Assembly (NCBI GenBank): GCA_012517995.1
Contig: JAAYTS010000144.1
Coordinates: 23,879 to 87,878, forward strand
Source of the DNA: Clostridium sp.
GTDB lineage: Bacteria; Bacillota; Clostridia; Acetivibrionales; Acetivibrionaceae
Direction: 5' to 3'
Length of the DNA: 64,000 nucleotides
Positions 49,654-58,928 of this stretch are shown here, piece by piece. The stretch's first letter is position 1. Every line of letters begins with the position of its first letter. Under the pieces are notes generated by a model. The model was not told the DNA's origin, did no database searches, and saw nothing but the letters and a program-made list of their open reading frames with translations. Position numbers and translations under genes: made by a program.

Positions 49654-50943
49654 TTAAACATTTGTTATTGTGGTGTTGGATTCTGCCTTTATATTTTTGA
49701 GTCTGTCGATAACTGTATCTAAACTTATTTCCTTTTCTTCTCCAGTATCCATATTTTTCAAAAAGGCTTTATTTGTATCAATTTCATTATCGCCTAAAAC
49801 AATAGAAAAACAAGCCCCTAATTTATTGGCATATTTCATCTGAGCTTTAACGCTTTTCCCCATTAGATCTGTCTCAGCATTAATTCCCTCTTTTCTTAAG
49901 TCATATACTAATTTTTGAGCATAATACTGAGCCTTGTCTCCTATAGTTGCAATAAAAATATCAGTACTTTTAGGATTAGGAAATTCAATCCCTTGATTTT
50001 CCATAACCATAATAAGCCTTTCTATCCCAATGGCAAATCCAATGCCTGGAGTTGGCGAACCACCGCAAACCTCTACAAGCCCATCATATCTGCCCCCGCC
50101 ACAAACAGTTCCCTGGGAGCCAATATTTTTTGACACAAACTCAAAAACCGTCTTTGTATAATAGTCAAGTCCCCGTACAATATTTTTGTCTATATTATAT
50201 TTAATCCCTAAATTCTCCAATCCTTTTTTTAACCCCTCTAAATGTTCATAACATTCTTGGCACAAGTTATCTACAAGGGCTGGAGCTTCCCTGGTAATTT
50301 CTTTACATGCCTCTTCTTTGCAGTCTATAATCCTTAAAGGATTTCTGTCAAATCTGTCTTCACAAGTTTTGCATAATTTTTGTAAATTGGGTTTTAAATA
50401 TTCTTTTAGCTTTGTATTGTAATCACTTCTGCACTTTTTACACCCTATGCTGTTTATATTAAGCTCAATATCATCAATACCTAATTTATTCAAAAAAACT
50501 TCTATCATTGATATTATTTCAACATCTATGGAAGGTCCTTCAGAACCAAAAGCCTCCACTCCAAACTGATGAAACTCCCTGTATCTTCCCTTTTGTACAT
50601 TTTCATATCTATAAGCAGTTATATTATAGTAAAGTTTCACTGGCTGGGGTAAAGATGCCATTCCATGCTCAATATAACTTCTCACAACACCTGCTGTACC
50701 TTCCGGTCTTAGGGTAATACTTCTTTTCCCTTTGTCCAAAAATGTATACATTTCCTTTTGAACTATATCTGTTGTATCTCCTACCCCTCTTTGAAATAAT
50801 TCTGTATGTTCAAAAACAGGAATTCTAATTTCCTTGTAGCCAAAATTTTGGCAAACCTCAGATATTATATTTTCTAAATATTGCCATTTATGTACCTCGT
50901 TTGGTAATATATCTCTAGTTCCTTTTGGCGATTTTGTTAACAT
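49654..50943 (-). CDS. hisS: Histidyl-tRNA synthetase
   Basis: 429 residues, class II. Seen: KGTRDILP at the N-terminus, RPEGTAGVVRSYIE (motif 2 region), the histidine-specific RGLDYYTKTVFEF and GGGRYDGLVE, and a C-terminal anticodon-binding domain. Carries extra Cys pairs (CKKCRSD, CKTCEDR) in the insertion domain, probably a zinc site seen in many Firmicute HisS. Followed by aspS at 37 bases, the usual order. No T-box leader is visible. Confidence 0.96.
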   Translation of the reverse strand: MLTKSPKGTRDILPNEVHKWQYLENIISEVCQNFGYKEIRIPVFEHTELFQRGVGDTTDIVQKEMYTFLDKGKRSITLRPEGTAGVVRSYIEHGMASLPQPVKLYYNITAYRYENVQKGRYREFHQFGVEAFGSEGPSIDVEIISMIEVFLNKLGIDDIELNINSIGCKKCRSDYNTKLKEYLKPNLQKLCKTCEDRFDRNPLRIIDCKEEACKEITREAPALVDNLCQECYEHLEGLKKGLENLGIKYNIDKNIVRGLDYYTKTVFEFVSKNIGSQGTVCGGGRYDGLVEVCGGSPTPGIGFAIGIERLIMVMENQGIEFPNPKSTDIFIATIGDKAQYYAQKLVYDLRKEGINAETDLMGKSVKAQMKYANKLGACFSIVLGDNEIDTNKAFLKNMDTGEEKEISLDTVIDRLKNIKAESNTTITNV

Positions 50944-50976
50944 TACTAACCTCCAATTTAATTATTAGTTTTTCTA

Positions 50977-51579
50977 TCAATAATAAATACTTTCAGCTCC
51001 AATGGTTGTAGCTGGACCATGACCTGGATAGACAATGGTCTTTTCATCTAAAGTCATAAGTTTATTTTTTATTGAGGAAAGTATTTCCTCCTCATTTCCA
51101 TCTCCTAAATCTGTTCTTCCCCTGGCCATTTTAAACAATGTATCTCCAGTAAATAATTTATCTCCTGCTTTTATGCAAATACATCCTGATGAGTGACCTG
51201 GAGTATGGATTATTTCAAAATCAATGCCACCCACAGTGATTTTATCCCCGTCCTTTAAATTCCTGTCAGCAGGTTTAAAAGCCATTCTTTGTCCATATAA
51301 TTCAGATCCGTTTAATGATGGGTCTAAAAGCTTTTTACTGTCATTTTCATGAACTAAAACTTCAGCCCCTGTTTTTTCACGAATGTCATCCACATGACAT
51401 ATATGGTCAATATGAACATGGGTTAGAACAATGTATTTTATTTTTATTTTTTTCTCATCTAAAAACTTCATAACTTCATCAGCGCTAACACCAGCATCTA
51501 CAATAATTCCTTCGTTGTTATTATAAACAATGTAACAATTAGAATCAAACATTCCTGTAGATAAGCATTTAATTAACAT
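50977..51579 (-). CDS. MBL-fold metallo-hydrolase (glyoxalase II-like)
   Basis: 200 residues. Zinc motifs THVHIDHICHVDD, HTPGHSSGCI, FTGDTLF and PGHGPATT are all present. Members of this group are often annotated as hydroxyacylglutathione hydrolase, but short clostridial forms in the relA-hisS cluster have no proven substrate. GGGAGG before ATG. Between dtd and hisS. Confidence 0.9.
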   Translation of the reverse strand: MLIKCLSTGMFDSNCYIVYNNNEGIIVDAGVSADEVMKFLDEKKIKIKYIVLTHVHIDHICHVDDIREKTGAEVLVHENDSKKLLDPSLNGSELYGQRMAFKPADRNLKDGDKITVGGIDFEIIHTPGHSSGCICIKAGDKLFTGDTLFKMARGRTDLGDGNEEEILSSIKNKLMTLDEKTIVYPGHGPATTIGAESIYY

Positions 51580-51600
51580 AAAAAAAACCTCCCTGTAAAA

Positions 51601-52050
51601 TCAAAATTCTTTTTTACTGTCTAAAAGTATGGTAACAGGACCATCATTATGTATCTCTACAGACATCATAGCTTGAAACTTACCTGTTTCAACTTTTACA
51701 CCCTGTTTTTTGCACTCTTCTATAAATCTATTATAAATTTCTTCTGCATCATCTGGTTTTGCAGCCATATCAAAACTTGGTCTTCTTCCCCTCCTGCAAT
51801 CCCCATACAATGTAAATTGTGATATAACAATTAACTTACCATCTATATCTTTTAATGAAACATTCATTTTCCCATTTTCATCTTCAAAAATACGCAAATT
51901 TATTATTTTATCCACTAAATACTCAATATCTTTTTGTCCGTCTTCTTTACCTATGCCTAAAAGAACATTCAGTCCTTTATTAATTTCGCCAATTATCTCA
52001 TTTTCCACTGTAACTTTAGAATAAGTCACTCTCTGCACTACTGCCCGCAT
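51601..52050 (-). CDS. dtd: D-aminoacyl-tRNA deacylase
   Basis: 149 residues, full length. Hydrolyses D-aminoacyl-tRNAs (and Gly-tRNA-Ala). Seen: N-terminal MRAVVQRV, the catalytic [17 protein letters not shown] and the cross-subunit NDGPVTI Gly-cisPro motif. Directly behind relA, 18 bases apart. Confidence 0.96.
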   Translation of the reverse strand: MRAVVQRVTYSKVTVENEIIGEINKGLNVLLGIGKEDGQKDIEYLVDKIINLRIFEDENGKMNVSLKDIDGKLIVISQFTLYGDCRRGRRPSFDMAAKPDDAEEIYNRFIEECKKQGVKVETGKFQAMMSVEIHNDGPVTILLDSKKEF

Positions 52051-52068
52051 ATTACCTCTCCTTAACTA

Positions 52069-54249
52069 TCAGCTATTACTTCTTGTCACTTCAAAAACAG
52101 ATTCAACTTTTCTTATTTTTTTAATTATTTTCTCAAGCTGTTCTGTATTTGTTATCTCTAATGTAAGATTCATAATTGCAATTTGTTCTCTGGTAGTTCT
52201 TGCATTTATGGCCTTTAAAGGAATTTTTAATTCTGCAATGGCATTTGTTATATCCATCAAAAGAGCCGTCCTGTCATTAGCCATAATTGTAATATTGGCA
52301 TTGTAGGATGCATTCTTTGCAGTATACCAGGAAACTTCAATAAGTCTGTTGTCTCCATCTATGGTATTGGTAACATTAGAACAATCATTCCTGTGAACAG
52401 ATACTCCTCTTCCCCTTGTAATATATCCAACTATATCATCTCCCGGTACCGGGTTGCAACATTTTGCTATTCTAACTAAGCAGTTTTCTATCCCCTTTAC
52501 CACAACACCATTTTCAGGAAATTTCTTTTTGCTTTGTTGTTCTCTAGGTTTTTTTGCTGTTTTAGCAATATTTTCTGCAAGTTCTTCTACTTTAACGGTT
52601 TTTTTGTATTCTTCCCTAAGCCTTGAAATTACTTTGTTTGCAGTTAATGTTCCATAACCTATGGCTGCATAAAGATCCTCTAAAGAAAGAAATGTATATT
52701 TTCTAAGTACAATTTCAACCCATTCCGGTTTAAACAACTGATTAAAGGTAAATGATTGTTTTTTTAATTCTTTTTCAATCATTTCCTTACCTCTAATAAT
52801 ATTCTCTTCTCTTTTTTCTTTTTTAAACCACTGATTAATTTTACTGCGTGCCTGTGAACTTTTAATAATTTTAAGCCAATCCCTACTTGGACCATGGACA
52901 TTGGAAGATGTTATAATTTCTACTATATCTCCATTTTTTAATTCATATTCGATAGGTGTTATCTTACTGTTTACTCTGGCACCCGCCATTTTATTTCCAA
53001 TTGCACTATGAATTGCATATGCAAAATCAATAGGGGTTGAACCAGCAGGAAGGTTTATAACATCACCTTTTGGAGTGAAAACAAAAACTTCATCTGTAAA
53101 AAGGTCAACCTTTAAATTCTCCATAAATTCATCTGCATCTCGGGCATCTTTCTGCCACTCTAAAAGCTGTCTTAACCAGGCAAGTTTTTTATCTAAACTA
53201 TTGTCTCCTCCGTCTCCTTCTTTATATCTCCAATGAGCTGCTATCCCCACTTCTGCTACCCTGTGCATTTCCCAGGTTCTTATTTGAATTTCAAAAGGTA
53301 CACCTTCAGGACCTATAACCGTGGTATGCAAAGACTGATACATATTAGGTTTGGGCATTGCAATATAGTCTTTAAACCTTCTGGGCATGGGTTTAAAAAT
53401 TTCGTGAACAAGACCTAACACCGAGTAGCAATCTTTTACAGTGTCTACAATAACCCTGACAGCAAAAAGATCATATATTTCTTCTAATGTTTTGTTCTGA
53501 TTAACCATTTTTCTGTATATACTATAAAAGTGTTTTGGTCTTCCATCAAGATGTGATTCAACACTAATTTCTTTTGTTTTCTCTTTCAAAATTCTTAAAA
53601 TATTATCTATATAGTCTTCCCTTTCGTTTCTTCTTTTGGCTATTTTCTCTACTAAATCATAATATCCCTTTGGGTCTATATATCTTAAACAAATATCTTC
53701 AAGCTCCCATTTTATTTTAGAAATCCCCAATCTATGAGCTATTGGGGCATAAATTTCTAAAGTCTCCTTTGCTTTTTCAGCTTGTTTTTCAGCTTTCATA
53801 TACTTTAATGTACGCATATTATGAAGCCGGTCAGCAAGTTTAATGAGAATAACCCTTATATCTTTTGCCATAGCAAGAAACATTTTTCTCAAATTCTCAG
53901 CTTGCCTCTCCCGTTTGGTTGTATAAGGAATTTTACCTAACTTGGTAACACCATCTACTAAATCCGCCACTTCCTGACCAAATATTGATTTAATTTCCTC
54001 ATAAGTGTGGGGGGTATCTTCGATGGTATCGTGAAGAATCCCAGCAATTATTGAAGTACAATCCAGCTCAAGCTCTGCTAAAATAAAAGCTACTTCTAGA
54101 GGATGTGTGAAAAATGGCTCTCCAGACACTCTATTTTGGCCTTCATGTGCTTTTTTTGAAAAATCATATGATTTTTTAAGTAATTCAAAATCGCAATTAG
54201 AATTATATTTTTTTATTTTTTCTACTAACCTGTTAAATTCATCACACAT
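52069..54249 (-). CDS. relA: Bifunctional (p)ppGpp synthetase/hydrolase (RelA/SpoT)
   Basis: About 726 residues. HD hydrolase domain (about 35-185) with the intact HDTIEDT motif, synthetase domain about 225-345 with FAVRVIVDTVKDCY and PKPNMYQSLHTTV, TGS about 390-450 with VFTPKGDVINLPAGSTPIDFAY, a zinc-finger/helical part with CCNPVPGDDIVGYITRG, and a C-terminal ACT. Both active sites look intact, so the enzyme makes and degrades the alarmone. Start at the ATG behind GGAGGA; follows apt by 30 bases. Confidence 0.96.
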   Translation of the reverse strand: MCDEFNRLVEKIKKYNSNCDFELLKKSYDFSKKAHEGQNRVSGEPFFTHPLEVAFILAELELDCTSIIAGILHDTIEDTPHTYEEIKSIFGQEVADLVDGVTKLGKIPYTTKRERQAENLRKMFLAMAKDIRVILIKLADRLHNMRTLKYMKAEKQAEKAKETLEIYAPIAHRLGISKIKWELEDICLRYIDPKGYYDLVEKIAKRRNEREDYIDNILRILKEKTKEISVESHLDGRPKHFYSIYRKMVNQNKTLEEIYDLFAVRVIVDTVKDCYSVLGLVHEIFKPMPRRFKDYIAMPKPNMYQSLHTTVIGPEGVPFEIQIRTWEMHRVAEVGIAAHWRYKEGDGGDNSLDKKLAWLRQLLEWQKDARDADEFMENLKVDLFTDEVFVFTPKGDVINLPAGSTPIDFAYAIHSAIGNKMAGARVNSKITPIEYELKNGDIVEIITSSNVHGPSRDWLKIIKSSQARSKINQWFKKEKREENIIRGKEMIEKELKKQSFTFNQLFKPEWVEIVLRKYTFLSLEDLYAAIGYGTLTANKVISRLREEYKKTVKVEELAENIAKTAKKPREQQSKKKFPENGVVVKGIENCLVRIAKCCNPVPGDDIVGYITRGRGVSVHRNDCSNVTNTIDGDNRLIEVSWYTAKNASYNANITIMANDRTALLMDITNAIAELKIPLKAINARTTREQIAIMNLTLEITNTEQLEKIIKKIRKVESVFEVTRSNS

Positions 54250-54279
54250 TAAAATTCCTCCAAAAACCCTATAACACAA

Positions 54280-54795
54280 TTAAAACTGTACTATTGATTT
54301 TACATTATAGCCTTCTAATTTTTTTCTGCCATTTAAAAACCCAAGCTCTATAAAGTATATAATTCCTACAACCTCTCCACCTAATTGTTCAACAAGTTTT
54401 ATGTTAGCTTCAGTAGTTCCACCAGTAGCAAGCAAGTCATCAACAATAACAACTTTTTCACCTTTAGATATTGCATCGCTATGTATTTCTAAAATATCAG
54501 TACCATATTCCAGTTGGTATTCCACTGATATAGTTGTATAAGGCAACTTACCTTTTTTTCTTATCGGTACAAATCCCTTTTCAATTAAGTATGCTAAAGG
54601 AGTTCCAAAAATAAATCCCCTTGATTCAGGTCCCACTATAACATCAAAATCTCCAAATTGCCCCATTTCCTCTTTCATTTTATCTATACACACTTTTAAA
54701 GCTTCTGGATCTTGCAGCACTGTTGTAATGTCAATATAGTTAACACCTTCTTTAGGAAAGTCCATGATTTGACGTAATTTTGATTTTAAATCCAT
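54280..54795 (-). CDS. apt: Adenine phosphoribosyltransferase
   Basis: 171 residues. Salvages adenine to AMP with PRPP. Seen: PRPP-binding VVIVDDLLATGGTTEA, FDVIVGPESRGFIFG and RKKGKLPYTTISVEYQLEYG. Between recJ and relA, as in many Firmicutes. Confidence 0.97.
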   Translation of the reverse strand: MDLKSKLRQIMDFPKEGVNYIDITTVLQDPEALKVCIDKMKEEMGQFGDFDVIVGPESRGFIFGTPLAYLIEKGFVPIRKKGKLPYTTISVEYQLEYGTDILEIHSDAISKGEKVVIVDDLLATGGTTEANIKLVEQLGGEVVGIIYFIELGFLNGRKKLEGYNVKSIVQF

Positions 54796-54921
54796 AATTT
54801 TCCTCCTAATGAATTCGTTAAATTTAATTTACTTTTCTTTTAATACCCAATTTATATTAAATATTAAAACAAAAACTTAAATACATAATATCATATTTTT
54901 TATTTTTAGCACAAAATATAT

Positions 54922-57384
54922 TTAAAAATTAAGAGCATTTAAGCTTTTGTAAAGAAATGAATTTTCAATATTTCTTTTTTGTTTATGAGTATCCAACATA
55001 TTTATAACCACTCCATATTTACCGTGTAATTCACTTTTTAAAAAGGATAATTCATCAAAAATCTGAATAATTTTTTTTGCTTTAAAATAATTCATATTGA
55101 TGCCATATTTTATTGATAAAAAATCTGAAAAAGCAAATAAATTATCTATAACAAAATTCTTATCATAATTTGCTTTTAGGTGTTTATAAACAAAAACCAT
55201 CTCCTGCCTGTTAGGAATAACGCTATCTTTGTTAAAATTGAAATTTATTTTATTATAAATATAAATTTTACTTAAATCAATACTATTTAATACTTTATTT
55301 AAATATTTCTCACAAAACCACTGTCCATATACTATTACTTTGTCAAATTCTGACACATCCAGTTTGTAAGGATGAGGATTTACTAGTATATGCAAATCAG
55401 AATTGTTGATTTTTATTTTTGAAAAACTCATAGAGTATTTTAAATTAAATTCAAAAGCACAGTTTTTAACCAAATTTATAATTTCTTTTACTGTATCAAT
55501 TGAATTTAACATAATCATCATTTTCTTTTTTTGTAAATTATAATTATATATATATTCTTTTAAATCCTTATTCTCTCCAATTAAAGAAATTTTTTTAATA
55601 TAATTTTCTTCTGTTGTATTTTCTTCAAAAGTTAAGGATTTATCAAGGCTAAAAAAGAATTTATTTTTCAACAAAACTTCAAAGGCGGGCTTTATATCTA
55701 TTACTTTTAGTTGTACGCTTTCTACATCCCTCCAAATGTTTATATCTAATGTGCACACAATGTCCAATATATCTGATTTTTTATATACCTTTGCTAAATC
55801 CCCCTTTTTAAAAGCAATTGCATCCACTTTAGAGCCACTATTTTCTACTTTTAGTTTTAAGTGACTTTTATCACTTCCTACTGCATTTATCTCGTTTATT
55901 TTTGCATTTTCAAATTTAAATAAGGGTTCTGGGTTATCAATACCAAAAGGTTCTAAAAAATCTAACTCACGTACATTTTCTAAAGTAATCTCTTCTATCT
56001 CTACTGTGGTATCTATTTTTATTTTCTCAGTATACTCAAATGTATCACTAAAGGAGCTGATATACTCATTTATGAGTCTGTTAAAATCATGAATTTTTTC
56101 TTCCTTTAAGGTCAATCCCACTGCCATTTCATGCCCTCCAAATTTCTCTAAAGTCTCTTTACAAGAAGTAAGGGCGTTAAATAAATTTATACCTTCTACG
56201 CTTCTTCCTGAACCTTTTCCTATTCCATCAGATACAGTAATTAATATACATGGCTTGTTGTATTTTTCTACAACTTTAGATGCAACTATTCCAATAACTC
56301 CCTGATGCCAATCTCTTCCTGATACCACCATAATGCTGCTTTTTTTAATATAAGATTCTTTTTCTATTTTACTTATCACTTCTTCAAAGATTTCTGTTTC
56401 TATTTCCTGTCTCTTTTTGTTATGCTCATTTAATTTAGAGGCAATTTCATTGGCTTTTACTTCATCTTCAGTAGTCAAAAGTTCTACCACCATTGCGGCG
56501 TCCCCAATTCTTCCTGCGGCATTAAGCCTTGGCGCTATTATATAGCCTATATCCCTGGAGGTGATTTTTTTGCCAAAAATCCCCACTTCTTTCATAAGTG
56601 ATTTAAGTCCTACATTTGAGGTATTGTTTATCTTTTTTATCCCATACTTAACTAAAATTCTGTTTTCGCCAGTTAAAGGCATGACATCTGCAATAGTTCC
56701 AAGGGCTACCAAGTCTAAAAATTCTAATTGATTGATTTGTATATTCATTTCAAAGGAAAGTGCTTTTATAAGTTTGAAAGCAACCCCAACTCCGGATAAA
56801 TTCTTGTGAGGGTACATACAGTCTGGTCTTTGAGGATTCACCAAAGCTTTAACAGAAGGCAGCTCTTCTTTACATTCATGATGGTCTGTAACCACCACAT
56901 CTATTCCTTTTTCCATCAACATCCCTGTTTCTTCTATAGAAGTAGTCCCACAGTCTACAGTAACAACCAAATCAACTTGCATATTTATAATTTTTTCAAC
57001 AGAACTTTGAGAAAATCCATATCCCTCTTCAAATCTATTGGGAATATAATAATCCACCCAGGCATTTTGTGATTTTAAAAATTTATATAAAACAGAGGTG
57101 CTGGTAACACCATCTACATCATAATCACCGTAAATCAATATTTTTTCTTTGTTTTCAATTGCTTTAGCTATCCTTTTTACAGCTAAATTCATATCTTTTA
57201 AAAGGAAAGGGTCATTTAAATCATCTAATGTTGAATTTAAAAATTTATCTATAGTTTCAGCATTATCCATCTTTCTGCTTAAAAAAATCTTTGCAAGAAA
57301 AACTGAAATCCCAGCTTCACAGGCCAGTTTCTCAGCTTTTTCAACAGGAACATAGTTTGTATCCCATACCTTTTTTATTTTCAC
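54922..57384 (-). CDS. recJ: Single-stranded-DNA-specific exonuclease RecJ
   Basis: 820 residues. DHH phosphoesterase with YGDYDVDGVTSTSV, VTVDCGT and the DHH motif in VTDHHECK; DHHA1 with GSGRSVEGINLF and GGHEMAVGLTL; OB domain around 455-560; and a long Lys/Asn-rich C-terminal part (about 570-820) typical of Firmicute RecJ but poorly conserved. 5'-3' exonuclease in repair. GTG start, GAGGTG upstream. Beginning of the apt-relA cluster. Confidence 0.95.
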   Translation of the reverse strand: MKIKKVWDTNYVPVEKAEKLACEAGISVFLAKIFLSRKMDNAETIDKFLNSTLDDLNDPFLLKDMNLAVKRIAKAIENKEKILIYGDYDVDGVTSTSVLYKFLKSQNAWVDYYIPNRFEEGYGFSQSSVEKIINMQVDLVVTVDCGTTSIEETGMLMEKGIDVVVTDHHECKEELPSVKALVNPQRPDCMYPHKNLSGVGVAFKLIKALSFEMNIQINQLEFLDLVALGTIADVMPLTGENRILVKYGIKKINNTSNVGLKSLMKEVGIFGKKITSRDIGYIIAPRLNAAGRIGDAAMVVELLTTEDEVKANEIASKLNEHNKKRQEIETEIFEEVISKIEKESYIKKSSIMVVSGRDWHQGVIGIVASKVVEKYNKPCILITVSDGIGKGSGRSVEGINLFNALTSCKETLEKFGGHEMAVGLTLKEEKIHDFNRLINEYISSFSDTFEYTEKIKIDTTVEIEEITLENVRELDFLEPFGIDNPEPLFKFENAKINEINAVGSDKSHLKLKVENSGSKVDAIAFKKGDLAKVYKKSDILDIVCTLDINIWRDVESVQLKVIDIKPAFEVLLKNKFFFSLDKSLTFEENTTEENYIKKISLIGENKDLKEYIYNYNLQKKKMMIMLNSIDTVKEIINLVKNCAFEFNLKYSMSFSKIKINNSDLHILVNPHPYKLDVSEFDKVIVYGQWFCEKYLNKVLNSIDLSKIYIYNKINFNFNKDSVIPNRQEMVFVYKHLKANYDKNFVIDNLFAFSDFLSIKYGINMNYFKAKKIIQIFDELSFLKSELHGKYGVVINMLDTHKQKRNIENSFLYKSLNALNF

Positions 57385-57447
57385 TCCATCACCTCAAAAT
57401 AAAAACCCTTCATTATATATTCTCACAATATATATTTTCACAATTAC

Positions 57448-57475
57448 AAAAAGCCCGACTTTCATCGAGCTTTTT
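57448..57475 (-). terminator. Terminator downstream of rpsU and the RNA candidate
   Basis: AAAAAGCCCGA (57448-57458) and TCGAGCTTTTT (57465-57475) pair, with a G-U wobble in the minus-strand RNA and a 6-nt loop, ending in a U run. It indicates transcripts from rpsU run about 220 bases past its stop codon. Confidence 0.75.
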
Positions 57476-57479
57476 TATA

Positions 57480-57698
57480 TTTATTTTTAGAATTCCTCAC
57501 GATTCTATTTTCCGTGTTTGCCACTCGGAAGTACCTTTCATATTTATCATCTATAAAATGGAAGACATTTCAAATATGATCACACCATTACCATCAAGGG
57601 TATTTACATCTTCTTACCTGAAGCACTTCCGACTTACCACACAATCATACTACTTCATATCACTTAAGAGACATTCCATTCGAAATACAGTTTCTTAC
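57480..57698 (-). ncRNA. Candidate structured RNA in the rpsU 3' region
   Basis: No open frame with a ribosome site, yet several complementary segments on the minus strand: a long-range TCGGAAGTGC with GTACTTCCGA (plus-strand about 57624-57633 and 57525-57534), inside it CATATTT with AAATATG, then CCGAGTG-CACGG and TAGAAT-ATTCTA hairpins, before an intrinsic terminator. This could be a 3'-UTR-derived RNA. I do not recognise a known family. Confidence 0.4.
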
Positions 57699-57875
57699 TT
57701 ATCTAAATTTTCTTTTTCTTGCTGCTTCAGATTTTTTCTTCCTCCTTACGCTTGGCTTTTCATAGTGCTCCCTTTTTCTTACTTCTGCTAATACGCCTGC
57801 CTTAGCACATTGTCTCTTAAATCTTTTTAGAGCACTATCAAGAGACTCATTTTCTTTTACCCTTATCTCAGACAT
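57699..57875 (-). CDS. rpsU: 30S ribosomal protein S21
   Basis: 58 residues. Seen: [21 protein letters not shown] and the basic tail [19 protein letters not shown]. Starts at the ATG behind GGAGGG, nine codons inside a longer in-frame stretch. Own promoter at 57975-58004. Confidence 0.96.
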   Translation of the reverse strand: MSEIRVKENESLDSALKRFKRQCAKAGVLAEVRKREHYEKPSVRRKKKSEAARKRKFR

Positions 57876-57974
57876 GTATTTCCCTCCCTCCGATGGCAAC
57901 AATTGTGCTACACTGCTAATCTATATCCATAACATGGATTAAAATGGAAATGACTGAAATATAGCACACCTTAT

Positions 57975-58004
57975 ATTATATATTATTCTTCAAATTCGTG
58001 TCAA
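57975..58004 (-). promoter_or_regulatory. Sigma-A promoter of rpsU
   Basis: Minus strand: -35 TTGACA (57999-58004), 18-base spacer, -10 TATAAT (57975-57980). The leader is about 95 nt and contains a TCCAT-ATGGA hairpin. Confidence 0.7.
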
Positions 58005-58194
58005 CTGTTATTTTAGAAGCTTTTTGAAACTTCTATCATTGGGGTTTCGTAAGTTTTGCACAAATACACATATGAGAGGTTAATAGAAATATATACATGT
58101 TCATAAAAATATAATTAAACTTTAATAACGGAAATAGTTGATTTTAACTGAAACTATCTATAGCCAAAAAAGCAAAAGCTATTTTGGGATATAA

Positions 58195-58227
58195 AAAAGC
58201 TGTGCACTAATTTTTTAGTACAACAGC
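58195..58227 (-). terminator. Terminator of ssb
   Basis: GCTGTGCACTAA (58199-58210) pairs imperfectly with TTAGTACAACAGC (58215-58227), with a T run on minus-strand exit. About 80 bases past the ssb stop. Confidence 0.6.
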
Positions 58228-58309
58228 CTGCCCTTAAAAACAACCTTTTTATATAAATAAAATGCATCTTAAATTCAATATTTATAGAAAAAAGTCTTAG
58301 AAAATTAAA

Positions 58310-58717
58310 CTAAAATGGTAATTCATCATCAATTTCATCACTAATACCATTGTTTTCGGCTACATAATTATTAGAAATACTGTCTGAACTTGATTCTTTT
58401 TTGCTGTCTGCAAAATATGCTTCTTCTGCAATAACTTCAGTTATATAATGTCTCTTACCGTCATTATCATCCCAAGTTCTCACTTGAAGCCTTCCTGTTA
58501 CTGCAACTTGCTGTCCCTTAACAAAGTATTTAGAACAAAATTCTGCTAATTTATCCCAAGAAACTATAGGTATAAAATCTGCCTGCCTGTCTTCCCCTTG
58601 CTTTTGAAATCTTCTGTCAACAGCTAAGGTAAAATTACACACAGGTATATTGCTTACATTAGTATACCTTAACTCTGGATCCTTAGTCAGCCTTCCCATT
58701 AAAATCACTTTGTTCAT
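58310..58717 (-). CDS. ssb: Single-stranded DNA-binding protein
   Basis: 135 residues. OB fold 1-105 beginning MNKVILMGRLTKDPELRYT, flexible Ser/Asn linker, and the acidic tip DDELPF that recruits repair and replication partners. It stands alone, away from rpsF/rpsR, under an SOS-type promoter, so it may be a damage-inducible paralogue rather than the replicative SSB. Confidence 0.95.
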   Translation of the reverse strand: MNKVILMGRLTKDPELRYTNVSNIPVCNFTLAVDRRFQKQGEDRQADFIPIVSWDKLAEFCSKYFVKGQQVAVTGRLQVRTWDDNDGKRHYITEVIAEEAYFADSKKESSSDSISNNYVAENNGISDEIDDELPF

Positions 58718-58759
58718 AATACCACCCTCTCACAATCTTTCAAAAAATTCTATATTTTA

Positions 58760-58788
58760 ATTATACCAAACGCATGTTCGTTTGTCCA
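58760..58788 (-). promoter_or_regulatory. ssb promoter with LexA box in the spacer
   Basis: Minus strand: -35 TGGACA (58783-58788), 17-base spacer, -10 TATAAT (58760-58765). The spacer holds CGAACATGCGTTTG (58767-58780), matching the Gram-positive LexA consensus CGAAC-N4-GTTYG. LexA there would block polymerase, so ssb should be SOS-controlled. Confidence 0.75.
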
Positions 58789-58865
58789 TAGTTTTTTAAT
58801 TATTTTTTAAGATATGATAAATTTAGCAGGTAATTACATTGCCATAATAAATATTTGTATACTAA

Positions 58866-58894
58866 TTGACTAAAACTAATATAATAATTAGAAT
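58866..58894 (+). promoter_or_regulatory. Sigma-A promoter of nfnAB
   Basis: -35 TTGACT (58866-58871), 17-base spacer, -10 TAGAAT (58889-58894). Leader of about 28 nt before the ATG. Confidence 0.65.
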
Positions 58895-58928
58895 GAGTAT
58901 AACAACACTTTCGTAAAGGGGATAAATA

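Larger units (their letters stand above)
57876..58309. other. rpsU-ssb intergenic region, 434 bases
   Basis: Holds the rpsU promoter and leader, the ssb terminator (58195-58227) and a further weak hairpin CCAAAAAAGC with GCTATTTTGG (58163-58187). No gene seen. Confidence 0.55.
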
